From Bradyrhizobium sp. CB1650 (GTDB lineage: Bacteria; Pseudomonadota; Alphaproteobacteria; Rhizobiales; Xanthobacteraceae), in NCBI RefSeq assembly GCF_029761915.1, contig NZ_CP121695.1:124001-188000 (forward strand): 64,000 nucleotides of DNA, given 5' to 3'. The notes under the pieces are model-generated. The model did no database searches. It was not told the DNA's origin and worked only from the letters and a program-made list of their open reading frames with translations. Positions 1-8,354 of the stretch are shown here, one piece after another. Both the position numbers and the translations under genes were made by a program. Every line of letters starts with the position of its first letter. Position 1 is the first letter of the stretch.

Positions 1-509
<509 letters not shown>

Positions 510-546
510 TCAGACTTCGCCCTTTACCAGGTAGAAGCACTCTAAG

Positions 547-568
547 CTTCACGTCCCATCAGGTGAAG
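547..568. promoter_or_regulatory. Inverted repeat in the katG-oxyR intergenic region, candidate OxyR operator
   Basis: CTTCAC and GTGAAG form a perfect 6-bp inverted repeat separated by 10 bp, about midway in the 114-bp gap between the divergent genes. A second small dyad, ATCGC-T-GCGAT, lies at 581-591 just before the oxyR start. LysR-type regulators bind interrupted dyads in such positions. Assignment to OxyR is inferred from position only; neither dyad is a clear match to the enteric OxyR site. Confidence 0.35.
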
Positions 569-602
569 TTGACTTTAATGATCGCTGCGATAGGATTTTC
601 TG

Positions 603-1529
603 ATGATCAACGTGACGCTGCGCCAGCTCCGGTATTTCGACGCGCTGGCACGTCATGGCCATTTCGGGCGCGCGGCGGAGGCCTGTTCCATCTCGCAGCC
701 GGCGCTGTCGATGCAGATCAAGGAGCTGGAGGAGGCGCTCGGTGGCCTGCTGTTGGAGCGCAGCGCCCGGCAGGTCGCGCTGACCCGGTTCGGCGAGGAG
801 TTGGCGCAGCGCGTCCGCGACATTTTGCGCTCGGTCGATGAGCTCGGCGACTTCGCGCGGGCCTCGCAGGACCGCTTCGCCGGCCGTCTCCGCATCGGCA
901 TGATTCCGACGATCGCGCCCTACCTCTTGCCCAAGATCACCAAGAACCTCACGCGCATGCATCCCGAGCTCGACATCCGCGTGCGGGAGACGATGACGCC
1001 GAGGTTGATCCAGGAACTGGTGGAAGGCCGGCTCGACACCGCGATCGTCGCGCTTCCGGTGTCCGAGCCCTCGCTCACTGAAGTCGCCCTGTTCGAGGAG
1101 AAGTTCCTGCTGGTCCGGCCGGGCGCGGATGAGGGAACGCCTGTCCCCTCGCGGGAGATGATGCGGGAAATGCGCCTCTTGCTGCTCGAGGAGGGACATT
1201 GTTTCCGCGATCAGGCGCTGTCCTTCTGCAACATGCAATCGGCGCCACCGCGGGAAATGCTGGATGCGAATTCACTGTCGACGCTGGTCCAGATGGTCAG
1301 CGCCGGCATCGGCGTCACCTTGATTCCGGAAATGGCCGTGCCGGTGGAGACACGATCGGCCTCCGTCTCGGTTGCGCCGTTCCGCGACCCGCAGCCATCG
1401 CGCACCATCGGCATGGTCTGGCGCAAGACCAGTCCGTTGGCGCGTCAATTGCTGCAGATCTCCGAAGTGGTCTGCCTGTCGGCCGGCAAGACGCGCGCGC
1501 GACAGCCCGTGCGCAGTGCGCGGGCCTGA
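603..1529 (+). CDS. oxyR: Hydrogen-peroxide sensor and LysR-type activator OxyR
   Basis: LysR-family regulator of 308 residues with an N-terminal winged helix-turn-helix (about 5-65) and a C-terminal effector domain. The redox pair is visible: Cys200 and Cys209, nine residues apart in EEGHCFRDQALSFC, matching the Cys199/Cys208 disulfide switch of E. coli OxyR. It is divergent from katG, its expected target. The C-terminal tail after about residue 290 is basic and variable. The ATG at 603 fits the conserved LysR N-terminus (LRQLRYFDALARHGHFGRAA). Confidence 0.93.
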   Translation: MINVTLRQLRYFDALARHGHFGRAAEACSISQPALSMQIKELEEALGGLLLERSARQVALTRFGEELAQRVRDILRSVDELGDFARASQDRFAGRLRIGMIPTIAPYLLPKITKNLTRMHPELDIRVRETMTPRLIQELVEGRLDTAIVALPVSEPSLTEVALFEEKFLLVRPGADEGTPVPSREMMREMRLLLLEEGHCFRDQALSFCNMQSAPPREMLDANSLSTLVQMVSAGIGVTLIPEMAVPVETRSASVSVAPFRDPQPSRTIGMVWRKTSPLARQLLQISEVVCLSAGKTRARQPVRSARA

Positions 1530-1631
1530 GGGGCTTGCACTCGCGGGGAATTTTATCCAATGCGGCGGGATCGTGCATGCAAGGTCCATTGCGGCGCCCG
1601 CGACGGGCGCGATTGAAATGGAGATCAGGCG

Positions 1632-2096
1632 ATGCCGGATCTGATGATCCGTCCCGCGCGCGCGGATGAATACGACGAGGTCGGCCGCGTCTGGATGGAG
1701 AGTTGGGTCTCGACCGGCCTCGCCGAAGCCAGCGGCTTCCTGTTGGCGAATTTGCGTGCGCGTGTCCGGCGCGAGATCGAGAACGGCTGGAGCCTGTTTG
1801 TCGCCGACGATGGCGGCGCGATCGCCGCGATGCTGGCGCTGCATCTGCCGAAACGTTATCTCGACATGCTTTTCGTCGCGCCCGCCTATCAGGGCCGATC
1901 GCTCGGCCGGCAATTGCTCGCCTTCACGCGAACGCAAATGCCGGATGAGATGTACCTGCGTTGCGTGCGCGAGAACGAGAAAGCCTGGCGCTGGTACGAG
2001 CGCGAAGGTTTTGTGTTCCAGAAGGAAGAGATCGAGCCGTCGAACGGCTTCATGATGAAGTATTACCGGTGGACGAACAAAGGAAACGCATCATGA
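1632..2096 (+). CDS. GNAT-family N-acetyltransferase
   Basis: A 154-residue acetyl-CoA-dependent acetyltransferase. The acetyl-CoA loop is recognisable around residues 83-92 (VAPAYQGRSLGRQLL), followed by the typical ENEKAWRWYEREGF segment of motif B. The substrate cannot be told from sequence. Its stop codon overlaps the start of the next gene (ATGA at 2093-2096), so the two are very likely translationally coupled. Confidence 0.85.
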   Translation: MPDLMIRPARADEYDEVGRVWMESWVSTGLAEASGFLLANLRARVRREIENGWSLFVADDGGAIAAMLALHLPKRYLDMLFVAPAYQGRSLGRQLLAFTRTQMPDEMYLRCVRENEKAWRWYEREGFVFQKEEIEPSNGFMMKYYRWTNKGNAS

Positions 2097-2689
2097 TAAA
2101 ACTCTATTGGTCACCCCGCTCGCGCTCCTTCTCCACGATCTGGCTGATGGAGGAGAGCGGGCTGCCTTACGAGCGCGTGCTGACCGACATTACGACGGGG
2201 GCGCAGAAGTCGCCGGATTTCCTCAAAGTCAATCCGATGGGCAAGGTGCCGGCACTGAGCGACGGCGACGCCGCGCTCGGCGAAGCCGCCGCGATCTGCG
2301 CCTACATCGCCGACCGCTATCCCGAGACGAAGCTCGCACCACCGGTGACCGACCCGCGCCGCGCGCGATATCTGCAATGGCTGTTCTTCTCGCCGAGCTG
2401 CATCGAGCCGGCGATCATCCAGATCTTCACTAAGATCGAGGTGCCGACCTCGACCGCCGCCTGGGGCAGCGCCACGCAGGTATTCGATGTGCTGGAAGGC
2501 ACTCTAGCCAAGGCGCCATGGATTCTCGGCGAGGACTTTTCCGCCGCCGACGTAACGATCGGCTCGGGGCTGAACTTCGCCGTGCGCCTGTTCAAGATGG
2601 TACCGTCGCGCCCGGCCTTCGACGCCTACATCGCACGCTGCATGGCGCGACCGGCATTCCAGCGCGCCGAGAAGATCGCAGCGGGGTGA
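2093..2689 (+). CDS. Glutathione S-transferase family protein
   Basis: A 198-residue GST. The N-terminal thioredoxin-like domain starts MIKLYWSPRSRSFSTIWLMEE, and the conserved cis-Pro loop is NPMGKVPAL. The all-alpha C-terminal domain contains ILGEDFSAADVTIG, the usual N-capping box. The start at 2093 was chosen because it overlaps the upstream stop, has AAAGGAAAC before it, and begins at the family's first beta strand; the frame stays open upstream, but that stretch belongs to the acetyltransferase. Substrate unknown. Confidence 0.88.
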   Translation: MIKLYWSPRSRSFSTIWLMEESGLPYERVLTDITTGAQKSPDFLKVNPMGKVPALSDGDAALGEAAAICAYIADRYPETKLAPPVTDPRRARYLQWLFFSPSCIEPAIIQIFTKIEVPTSTAAWGSATQVFDVLEGTLAKAPWILGEDFSAADVTIGSGLNFAVRLFKMVPSRPAFDAYIARCMARPAFQRAEKIAAG

Positions 2690-2698
2690 GGCGGGATC

Positions 2699-2793
2699 GT
2701 AGGGTGGGCAAAGCGAAGCGTGCCCACCGCTTGTGTCGCGATCGTCGAGAAATGGTGGGCACGGCGCGCGAAGAGCGCCTTTGCCCACCCTAC
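2699..2793. repeat. GTAGGGTGGGCAAA-type palindromic intergenic repeat, copy 1
   Basis: The element starts GTAGGGTGGGCAAAG and ends with the reverse complement TTTGCCCACCCTAC, with a second inner pair built on GTGCCCACC/GGTGGGCAC. It fills the gap between the convergent GST and fabI genes. Related copies lie at 19294, 21994, 24656 and 44125. Confidence 0.85.
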
Positions 2794-2797
2794 GCAA

Positions 2798-3598
2798 CTA
2801 TTCCGAAGCCTTCAGGTCCTCCGGCTTCGGCATCAGGACGATGTTGTAGCCGGAATCGACGTAGTGGATCTCGCCGGTCACGCCGCCCGACAGAGCCGAC
2901 AGCAGATAGAGCGCCGAGCCGCCGAGCTCATCCAGCGTCACGCCGCGGCCGAGTGGCGAATGCTTCTGCTGGAACGCGAACATCGCACGCGCCTCGCCGA
3001 TGCCGGAGCCGGCGAGCGTGCGCACGGGCCCCGCGGAAATCGCGTTGACACGGATGCCGCGCGGCCCGAAATCGGCGGCGAGATAGCGGACGGAGGCTTC
3101 CAGCGCCGCTTTGGCGACGCCCATCACGTTGTAGTTCGGCATCGCGCGCATCGAGGCGCCGAAGGTCAGCGTGATCATGCTGCCGCCCTGCGGCATCATA
3201 TCCGCGGCGCGCTTTGCCACTTCCGTGAAGGAGAAGCAGGAGATCACCATGGTGCGCGAAAAATTCTCGCGGCTGGTGTCGGCGTAGCGGCCCTTCAGCT
3301 CGCTCTTATCGGCAAAGCCGATCGCATGGATCACGAAATCGAGCCGGCCCCATTTCGCGCGCAGCGCCTCGAACATGGCATCGACGCTGGCGATGTCCTC
3401 GACGTCGCAAGGCAGCACCACGTCGACACCGAGAGATTCCGCCAGCGGCTTGACGCGCTTGCCTTGCGCGTCGCCCTGGAAGGTGAAGGCGAGCTCGGCA
3501 CCGTGGGCGTGCAGCGTCTTTGCCATGCCCCAGGCGATCGAATGATCATTGGCAATGCCCATGATCAGACCGCGCTTACCCCTCATCAATTCCTGCAT
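2798..3598 (-). CDS. fabI: Enoyl-[acyl-carrier-protein] reductase (NADH) FabI
   Basis: Catalyses the last reduction of each fatty-acid elongation cycle. The protein has 266 residues with a Rossmann start (GKRGLIMGIANDHSIAWG) and the FabI catalytic Tyr156-x6-Lys163 in YNVMGVAK, at E. coli positions. The second active-site tyrosine of E. coli FabI (Tyr146) is Phe here. Two adjacent ATGs exist at 3601 and 3598; the second is better spaced from GGAG. It is third in fabA-fabB-fabI, separated from fabB by a repeat element. Confidence 0.93.
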   Translation of the reverse strand: MQELMRGKRGLIMGIANDHSIAWGMAKTLHAHGAELAFTFQGDAQGKRVKPLAESLGVDVVLPCDVEDIASVDAMFEALRAKWGRLDFVIHAIGFADKSELKGRYADTSRENFSRTMVISCFSFTEVAKRAADMMPQGGSMITLTFGASMRAMPNYNVMGVAKAALEASVRYLAADFGPRGIRVNAISAGPVRTLAGSGIGEARAMFAFQQKHSPLGRGVTLDELGGSALYLLSALSGGVTGEIHYVDSGYNIVLMPKPEDLKASE

Positions 3599-3620
3599 CA
3601 TGGCTCCCACTATTCGGAGG

Positions 3621-3737
3621 TCATCGCCCGCGCAGGCGGGAGATCCAGTATCCCAGAGACGGTCGTGCTTGATCGAGAAGCCGCGGCGTACTGGATGCCC
3701 CGCCCCAGTGCGCAATTGCGCACAAGGCAGGCATGAC
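3621..3737. repeat. Composite repeat with CGCAATTGCG palindrome, copy A
   Basis: The element contains the perfect 14-bp palindrome TGCGCAATTGCGCA (3709-3722), a GTACTGGATGCCCCGC block, and ends GCATGAC. Copies B (53838) and C (61699) share these blocks. Unusually, this copy sits inside the fab operon, between the fabB stop and the fabI start. Confidence 0.75.
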
Positions 3738-3748
3738 AAGATCCGAGA

Positions 3749-4972
3749 TCACGCGTCCAGCCGGCTGAACACCAGCGTGGCATTGGTGCCGCCGAAGCCG
3801 AACGAGTTCGACAGCACGGTGCCGATCTTGGCGTTGTCGATGCGCTTGCGCACGATCGGCATGTCGGCGAACACCGGATCGAGCTCCTGAATGTGCGCGC
3901 TCTCGCAGATGAAGCCGTTGTTCATCATCAGCAGCGAATAGATCGCTTCCTGCACCCCGGTCGCACCGAGCGAATGGCCGGTCAGCGCCTTGGTCGCCGA
4001 GATCGGCGGGCACTTTTCTCCGATGCCGAACACCCTGCGGAGCGCCTCGATCTCCGGCGGATCGCCGGCCGGCGTCGAAGTGGCGTGCGGATTGATGTAA
4101 TCAACCTTGGTCTTCACGGTCGACATCGCCATGCGCATGCAGCGCTCGGCGCCTTCGCCGGAGGGCGCGACCATGTCGTAGCCGTCCGAGGTCGCGCCAT
4201 AGCCGACGATCTCGCCATAGATTCGCGCGCCGCGTGCCTTGGCATGCTCGAGCTCTTCCAGCACCAGCACGCCGGCGCCGCCGGCAATGACGAAGCCGTC
4301 GCGGTTGACGTCGTAGGGGCGCGAGGCGGTGGCGGGCGTGTCATTGTATTTCGAGGACATCGCGCCCATTGCGTCGAACAGCACCGACAGCGACCAGTCC
4401 AGCTCTTCGCAACCGCCGGCGAAGATCATGTCCTGCTTGCCGATCTGGATCGTCTCGTAGGCATTGCCGACGCAGTGGTTCGACGTGGCGCAGGCCGAGG
4501 AAATCGAATAGTTCACGCCCTTGATCTTGAACCAGGTCGCAAGCGTTGCGGAAGCCGTCGACGACATTGCTTTCGGCACCGCAAACGGTCCGACCCGTTT
4601 GGGTCCCTTGCTGCGCGTGATGTCGGCGGATTCGACGATGGTGCGGGCAGACGGGCCGCCGGATCCCATGATGATGCCGGTGCGGATATTGGAGACTTCG
4701 TCAGGACCAAGTCCGGAATCCTGGATCGCCTGCTCCATCGCGATGTGGTTCCACGCCGCACCCTGGCCGAGGAAGCGCATCGCACGGCGATCGACAACCG
4801 TCGCAGGATCGATCGTCGGCGCACCCTGCACCTGCGAACGGAAGCCGAGCTCGGCATATTTCTCCGCCCGCGAGATGCCTGACTTCGCCTCGTGAAGGCT
4901 CGCAAGCACTTCCTGGGTGTTGTTTCCGATGGACGAGACGATTCCCATCCCGGTGACCACAACCCGTCTCAT
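3749..4972 (-). CDS. fabB: Beta-ketoacyl-ACP synthase I FabB
   Basis: Condensing enzyme needed, with FabA, for unsaturated fatty acid synthesis. At 407 residues it has the full thiolase-fold length. The Cys-His-His triad is visible: Cys161 (SSACATS), His296 (NPHATST) and His333 (GHSLGA). The start is preceded by GAGGC. It lies 40 bp downstream of fabA in the same direction. Pairing with FabA is what separates this call from FabF. Confidence 0.94.
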   Translation of the reverse strand: MRRVVVTGMGIVSSIGNNTQEVLASLHEAKSGISRAEKYAELGFRSQVQGAPTIDPATVVDRRAMRFLGQGAAWNHIAMEQAIQDSGLGPDEVSNIRTGIIMGSGGPSARTIVESADITRSKGPKRVGPFAVPKAMSSTASATLATWFKIKGVNYSISSACATSNHCVGNAYETIQIGKQDMIFAGGCEELDWSLSVLFDAMGAMSSKYNDTPATASRPYDVNRDGFVIAGGAGVLVLEELEHAKARGARIYGEIVGYGATSDGYDMVAPSGEGAERCMRMAMSTVKTKVDYINPHATSTPAGDPPEIEALRRVFGIGEKCPPISATKALTGHSLGATGVQEAIYSLLMMNNGFICESAHIQELDPVFADMPIVRKRIDNAKIGTVLSNSFGFGGTNATLVFSRLDA

Positions 4973-5012
4973 GACAGCCTCGCCTAAATCGTTGTCTTCT
5001 TCGTGATATGCC

Positions 5013-5534
5013 TTAGCCCAGCGTCGTGCCTTGCTTGAACAGGCCGACCTTCAGATCCTTGGCGCGATAGATAATCTGGTCATCAACCGAAAGCCACCCG
5101 TCGGCGATACCCAGCACCAGCTTTGACCGCATCACGCGCTTGATGTCGACGTTGTACACAACCTTGCGGGCCTCGGGCAGCACCTGGCCGCCGAACTTCA
5201 GCTCGCTCAGGCCGAGCGCCCGACCACGGCCCTCGCCGCCGATCCAGCCGAGATAGAACCCGACCATCTGCCACAGCGCGTCCAGGCCGAGGCAGCCGGG
5301 CATGACGGGGTCATTCTTGAAGTGACAACCGAAAAACCAGAGATCGGGTTTCACGTCGAGCTCGGCGCGCACCAGCCCCTTGCCGAACTCGCCGCCGGTG
5401 TCGGCAATTTCCGTAATGCGGTCGAACATGAGCATCGGGGGCAGTGGCAACTGGGCATTGCCGGGGCCGAACATCTCGCCGCGGGCACATGCCAGCAAAT
5501 CTTCGTATTCGTAGCCGTTACGCCTGTTCAGCAT
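5013..5534 (-). CDS. fabA: 3-hydroxydecanoyl-ACP dehydratase/isomerase FabA
   Basis: Dehydrates 3-hydroxydecanoyl-ACP and isomerises the product to cis-3-decenoyl-ACP, the branch point to unsaturated fatty acids. The protein has 173 residues (family about 172). His71 ([15 protein letters not shown]) and Asp85 (GLDALWQ) are the catalytic pair. The frame is open 36 codons further upstream, but the ATG at 5534 has AGAGG seven bases before it and gives the family length. First gene of fabA-fabB-fabI and divergent from irr. Confidence 0.95.
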   Translation of the reverse strand: MLNRRNGYEYEDLLACARGEMFGPGNAQLPLPPMLMFDRITEIADTGGEFGKGLVRAELDVKPDLWFFGCHFKNDPVMPGCLGLDALWQMVGFYLGWIGGEGRGRALGLSELKFGGQVLPEARKVVYNVDIKRVMRSKLVLGIADGWLSVDDQIIYRAKDLKVGLFKQGTTLG

Positions 5535-5811
5535 GCGGAAGCCTCTGTTCAAAATGCCGATTGAGCGGCGTTTTTTGGCAAAAATGGGCCCCGTTTTGTT
5601 TGGAAAGCAACGCCTATTGCCGTTGTCAGGCGCGAATACCACGAGCCCGAATGGACTGCAGGCCGAGCCTCAATGCCCTGGCTGCACCAAAATCGGTTAA
5701 GCGGAACCGCGCGCTCTCTAACACACGCCATTTCGGGTAGCCAAGCACTCTCATGAAGGTAAAATGACGGGGGCGCCCGGCCGGTTCCCCAGTGATTAGA
5801 ACCACTCTAGT
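5535..5811. other. Divergent fabA/irr intergenic region
   Basis: The gap between the fabA and irr starts is 353 bp. The fabA-proximal 277 bp are AT-richer near 5560-5610 (GTTTTTTGGCAAAAATG), where the fabA promoter probably lies. No coding signal is seen. The irr-proximal part is described under the two regulatory entries at 5812-5862. Confidence 0.5.
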
Positions 5812-5834
5812 TGCGAGAAACTTGCATCTGCATC
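5812..5834 (+). promoter_or_regulatory. Fur-type direct-repeat hexamers in the irr promoter
   Basis: TGCGAG (5812-5817) is followed by two exactly abutting TGCATC hexamers (5823-5828 and 5829-5834). The B. japonicum irr promoter is known to bind Fur at an unusual element of three imperfect direct hexamer repeats rather than a palindromic Fur box; this arrangement agrees with that description from memory. It lies 54-76 bp before the irr start. Confidence 0.65.
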
Positions 5835-5862
5835 TATCTCTCCTTATATTGCAGAGAGATAG
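5834..5862 (+). promoter_or_regulatory. Perfect 9-bp inverted repeat upstream of irr
   Basis: CTATCTCTC (5834-5842) and GAGAGATAG (5854-5862) are exact reverse complements around an 11-base AT-rich spacer, TTATATTGCA with a leading C. It abuts the hexamer repeats and ends 25 bp before the irr start. It could be a second operator or a hairpin in the irr leader; the spacer could also hold a -10 element. Confidence 0.5.
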
Positions 5863-5887
5863 TGTTCACGCGTGCCCGAAATTGGAA

Positions 5888-6376
5888 ATGAGCGACAATA
5901 ACGCGCCCCATCATGACGATGCCCATTCAGCGGCTCTGCTGTCCGGACGCCAGCCGGCGCTGACCGGCTGCCCGTGGCATGACGTCAACGAAATGCTTCA
6001 GGCTGCCGGCCTCCGTCCGACCCGCCAGCGGATGGCGCTCGGTTGGCTGCTATTCGGCAAGGGTGCGCGCCATCTGACGGCTGAGATGCTTTACGAGGAA
6101 GCGACGCTGGCCAAGGTCCCGGTGTCGCTCGCGACCGTCTACAACACGCTGAACCAGCTCACCGATGCCGGCCTGCTCCGTCAGGTCAGCGTCGACGGCA
6201 CCAAGACCTATTTCGACACCAACGTAACGACGCACCACCACTACTATCTCGAGAACAGCCACGAGCTGGTCGACATCGAGGACCCGCATCTGGCGCTGTC
6301 CAAGATGCCCGAGGTGCCCGAGGGCTACGAGATCTCGCGCATCGACATGGTGGTGCGGCTGCGCAAGAAGCGCTGA
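5888..6376 (+). CDS. irr: Iron response regulator Irr (Fur superfamily, haem-degraded)
   Basis: Global iron regulator of Bradyrhizobiaceae and relatives, active under iron limitation and degraded when haem is delivered by ferrochelatase. The 162-residue protein has the haem regulatory motif GCPWHDV with Cys28-Pro29, a Fur-type winged helix (PVSLATVYNTLNQLTDAGLL) and the triple histidine 116-118 in TTHHHYY that forms the second haem site. The start at 5888 matches the known N-terminus (MS-N-APHHDD) and excludes a 32-codon upstream extension covering the leader dyad. Divergent from fabA. Confidence 0.97.
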   Translation: MSDNNAPHHDDAHSAALLSGRQPALTGCPWHDVNEMLQAAGLRPTRQRMALGWLLFGKGARHLTAEMLYEEATLAKVPVSLATVYNTLNQLTDAGLLRQVSVDGTKTYFDTNVTTHHHYYLENSHELVDIEDPHLALSKMPEVPEGYEISRIDMVVRLRKKR

Positions 6377-6405
6377 GATTTCTCTAAGCTAAGACAATGA
6401 TCGTC

Positions 6406-6434
6406 ATGGCCGGGCTGGCCCCGGCCATTTTCGT
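6406..6434 (+). terminator. Rho-independent terminator after irr
   Basis: ATGGCCGGG and CCCGGCCAT form a perfect stem around CTGGC, followed by TTTTCGTTT. It lies 30 bp after the irr stop. Near-identical stems close the genes ending at 21927 and 44070. Confidence 0.75.
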
Positions 6435-6497
6435 TTGCACTGGCATTCCGGGGCGGTGCGGAGAACCCGGGTTCGATGCTAGATGACGCCTGCGGCG

Positions 6498-7028
6498 TCA
6501 GTTCACCTGCTCGTCGGCATAGACGCCCCAGAGGCGCTCCTGCTGGATCCAGCCGTCAAAGCCGTTGCCGACGACATGGCACCAGTTTGCGGTGCACTTC
6601 TTGACCTGTGCGACAACGCCGACCTGCAGCTTTGCCGCAACCGCGCTGTCGGCATCGGCCCGGTCGTAGATCGGCGCGAGCTCGTCCTTGTGCTTCATTG
6701 TGACCACCGCAGTGCGGCGGCCTGACAGCAGCGAGTGATAGACCCAGCCCTCAGCGCCCTCGGAATCGCGCACACGGCGCCAATTCTCGAATTCGGCTGT
6801 GATTTCGACCGGCAGTCCAGCGCGGGTGTAGACCCAGGCGACGTCGTTGTCCTTGGTCGGGCCGGCGCGGACGTTCACGTGATCCGACTTGAGGCTGACA
6901 TAGCGGGGCACCGGCAGGCCGCTGGCAGTCTGGACACTATTGTCCTTCGCAGAATGCGAGGGGCTGACCGAGGCGCTCAACCAGCCGCAAACGAGCGCCA
7001 ATACCGAACAAAAACGCCCCAACGCCAT
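6498..7028 (-). CDS. Exported bacterial SH3-domain protein
   Basis: A 176-residue protein with a hydrophobic N-terminal signal (MALGRFCSVLALVCGWL) followed by one clear bacterial SH3 domain (SDHVNVRAGPTKDNDVAWVY). A second SH3-like repeat is likely near the C-terminus (KLQVGVVAQVKKCTANWCHV...GWIQQERLWGVY). Such periplasmic domains usually bind peptidoglycan or proteins. A TTG three bases upstream is possible, but the ATG at 7028 sits eight bases from AGGAG. It converges on irr. Confidence 0.85.
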   Translation of the reverse strand: MALGRFCSVLALVCGWLSASVSPSHSAKDNSVQTASGLPVPRYVSLKSDHVNVRAGPTKDNDVAWVYTRAGLPVEITAEFENWRRVRDSEGAEGWVYHSLLSGRRTAVVTMKHKDELAPIYDRADADSAVAAKLQVGVVAQVKKCTANWCHVVGNGFDGWIQQERLWGVYADEQVN

Positions 7029-7349
7029 CAACCCGTCTCCTGTCGAAGACCCGGCCGAGCCGGGCCCTCACCCCAAAGTCCAAAACCCTGCCGCGCGCCC
7101 TGTCCCGCCCCACGCGGGTGTTCCCGAAGCCCGATCCGTGGTTCTTGTCTTGGCCCGGTCTTCTGCTAGAGAGGACGGGCACTTGAACAACCAGTTTGTC
7201 CCGATTTTCCGGCCGGAAATGTCGGGAGAGCTTGGAGGAAACGCCGGGGACGACGCGGCAAGGGCAGTGTCGAACAACCGGGTTAATGAGGCCTGAACGG
7301 TCAGCCGCTGACGGCAGAGGCGGGCCGCAATGTCTCATGAGAGCAGGAC
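7029..7349. promoter_or_regulatory. Divergent intergenic region with a 14-bp perfect palindrome
   Basis: This 321-bp gap separates the SH3 protein gene from the divergent dehydrogenase. The only structure I see is the perfect palindrome TTTCCGGCCGGAAA at 7206-7219, 131 bp before the dehydrogenase start. A weak TTGTCT-N16-TAGAGA promoter-like pair lies upstream of it near 7147. No coding signal on either strand. Confidence 0.4.
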
Positions 7350-8351
7350 ATGTCGGTGAAGAAAAAGCCCCTCGTCGTCGTGACGCGCAAGCTGCCGGAC
7401 TCGATCGAGACGCGGATGCGCGAACTGTTCGACGCGCGGATCAATCTCGACGACACGCCGATGTCGCCGGAGCAGATCGCCGAAGCGGCGCGCACCGCCG
7501 ACGTGCTGGTGCCGACCGTCACCGACCACATTACCGCCGACGTCGTCAATCAGCCCGATTGCAAGGTGCGCCTGATCGCGAATTTCGGCAATGGCGTCGA
7601 CAATATCGATGTCGAGGCCGCGCATGCGCGCGGCATCACCGTCACCAACACACCGAAGGTGCTGACCGAGGACACCGCCGACATGACCATGGCGCTGATC
7701 CTGGCGGTGCCGCGCCGGCTGATCGAAGGCGCCTCGATTTTGACGGAAGGAAAACCCTGGGCGGGCTGGTCGCCGACCTGGATGCTCGGACACCGCATCG
7801 GGGGAAAACGTCTCGGCATCGTCGGCATGGGCCGCATCGGCCAGGCCGTGGCTCGTCGTGCTCGCGCCTTCGGCCTGCAGATCCACTATCACAACCGCCG
7901 CCCGGTGGCGCCCAAGATCGCCGACGAGCTGGGTGCGACCTATTGGGAAAGCCTCGACCAGATGCTGGCGCGGATGGACATCCTCTCGGTGAACTGTCCG
8001 CACACTCCGGCGACCTATCACCTGCTGTCGGCGCGGCGGCTGAAGCTGATCCGGAAAGATGCCTACATCGTCAACACCGCACGCGGCGAAGTGACCGACG
8101 AAGACACGCTGATCAAGCTGATCGAAGCCGGCGAGATCGGCGGCGCCGGCCTCGACGTCTACGAGCACGAGCCCGCGGTCAATCCAAAGCTGGTGCGGCT
8201 CGCCAAGGCCGGCAAGGTGACGTTGCTGCCGCATATGGGCTCAGCCACCATCGAAGGCCGTGTCGAGATGGGCGAGAAGGTGATCATCAACATCCGCACC
8301 TTCCTCGACGCGCACAAGCCCCCGGATCGCGTGCTGCCGAGCATGCTCTGA
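7350..8351 (+). CDS. D-isomer 2-hydroxyacid dehydrogenase (glyoxylate/hydroxypyruvate reductase type)
   Basis: NAD(P)H-dependent dehydrogenase of 333 residues. The nucleotide fold GMGRIGQAVARRARAFG is in the middle of the chain. The catalytic Arg lies in VNTARGEVTDEDTL, and the His in LPHMGSATIE pairs with an upstream Glu. The sequence resembles glyoxylate reductase and D-glycerate dehydrogenase more than D-lactate or phosphoglycerate dehydrogenase (no ACT domain), but substrate is inferred. GAGCAGGAC precedes the ATG at 7350. Confidence 0.88.
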   Translation: MSVKKKPLVVVTRKLPDSIETRMRELFDARINLDDTPMSPEQIAEAARTADVLVPTVTDHITADVVNQPDCKVRLIANFGNGVDNIDVEAAHARGITVTNTPKVLTEDTADMTMALILAVPRRLIEGASILTEGKPWAGWSPTWMLGHRIGGKRLGIVGMGRIGQAVARRARAFGLQIHYHNRRPVAPKIADELGATYWESLDQMLARMDILSVNCPHTPATYHLLSARRLKLIRKDAYIVNTARGEVTDEDTLIKLIEAGEIGGAGLDVYEHEPAVNPKLVRLAKAGKVTLLPHMGSATIEGRVEMGEKVIINIRTFLDAHKPPDRVLPSML

Positions 8352-8354
8352 TAA

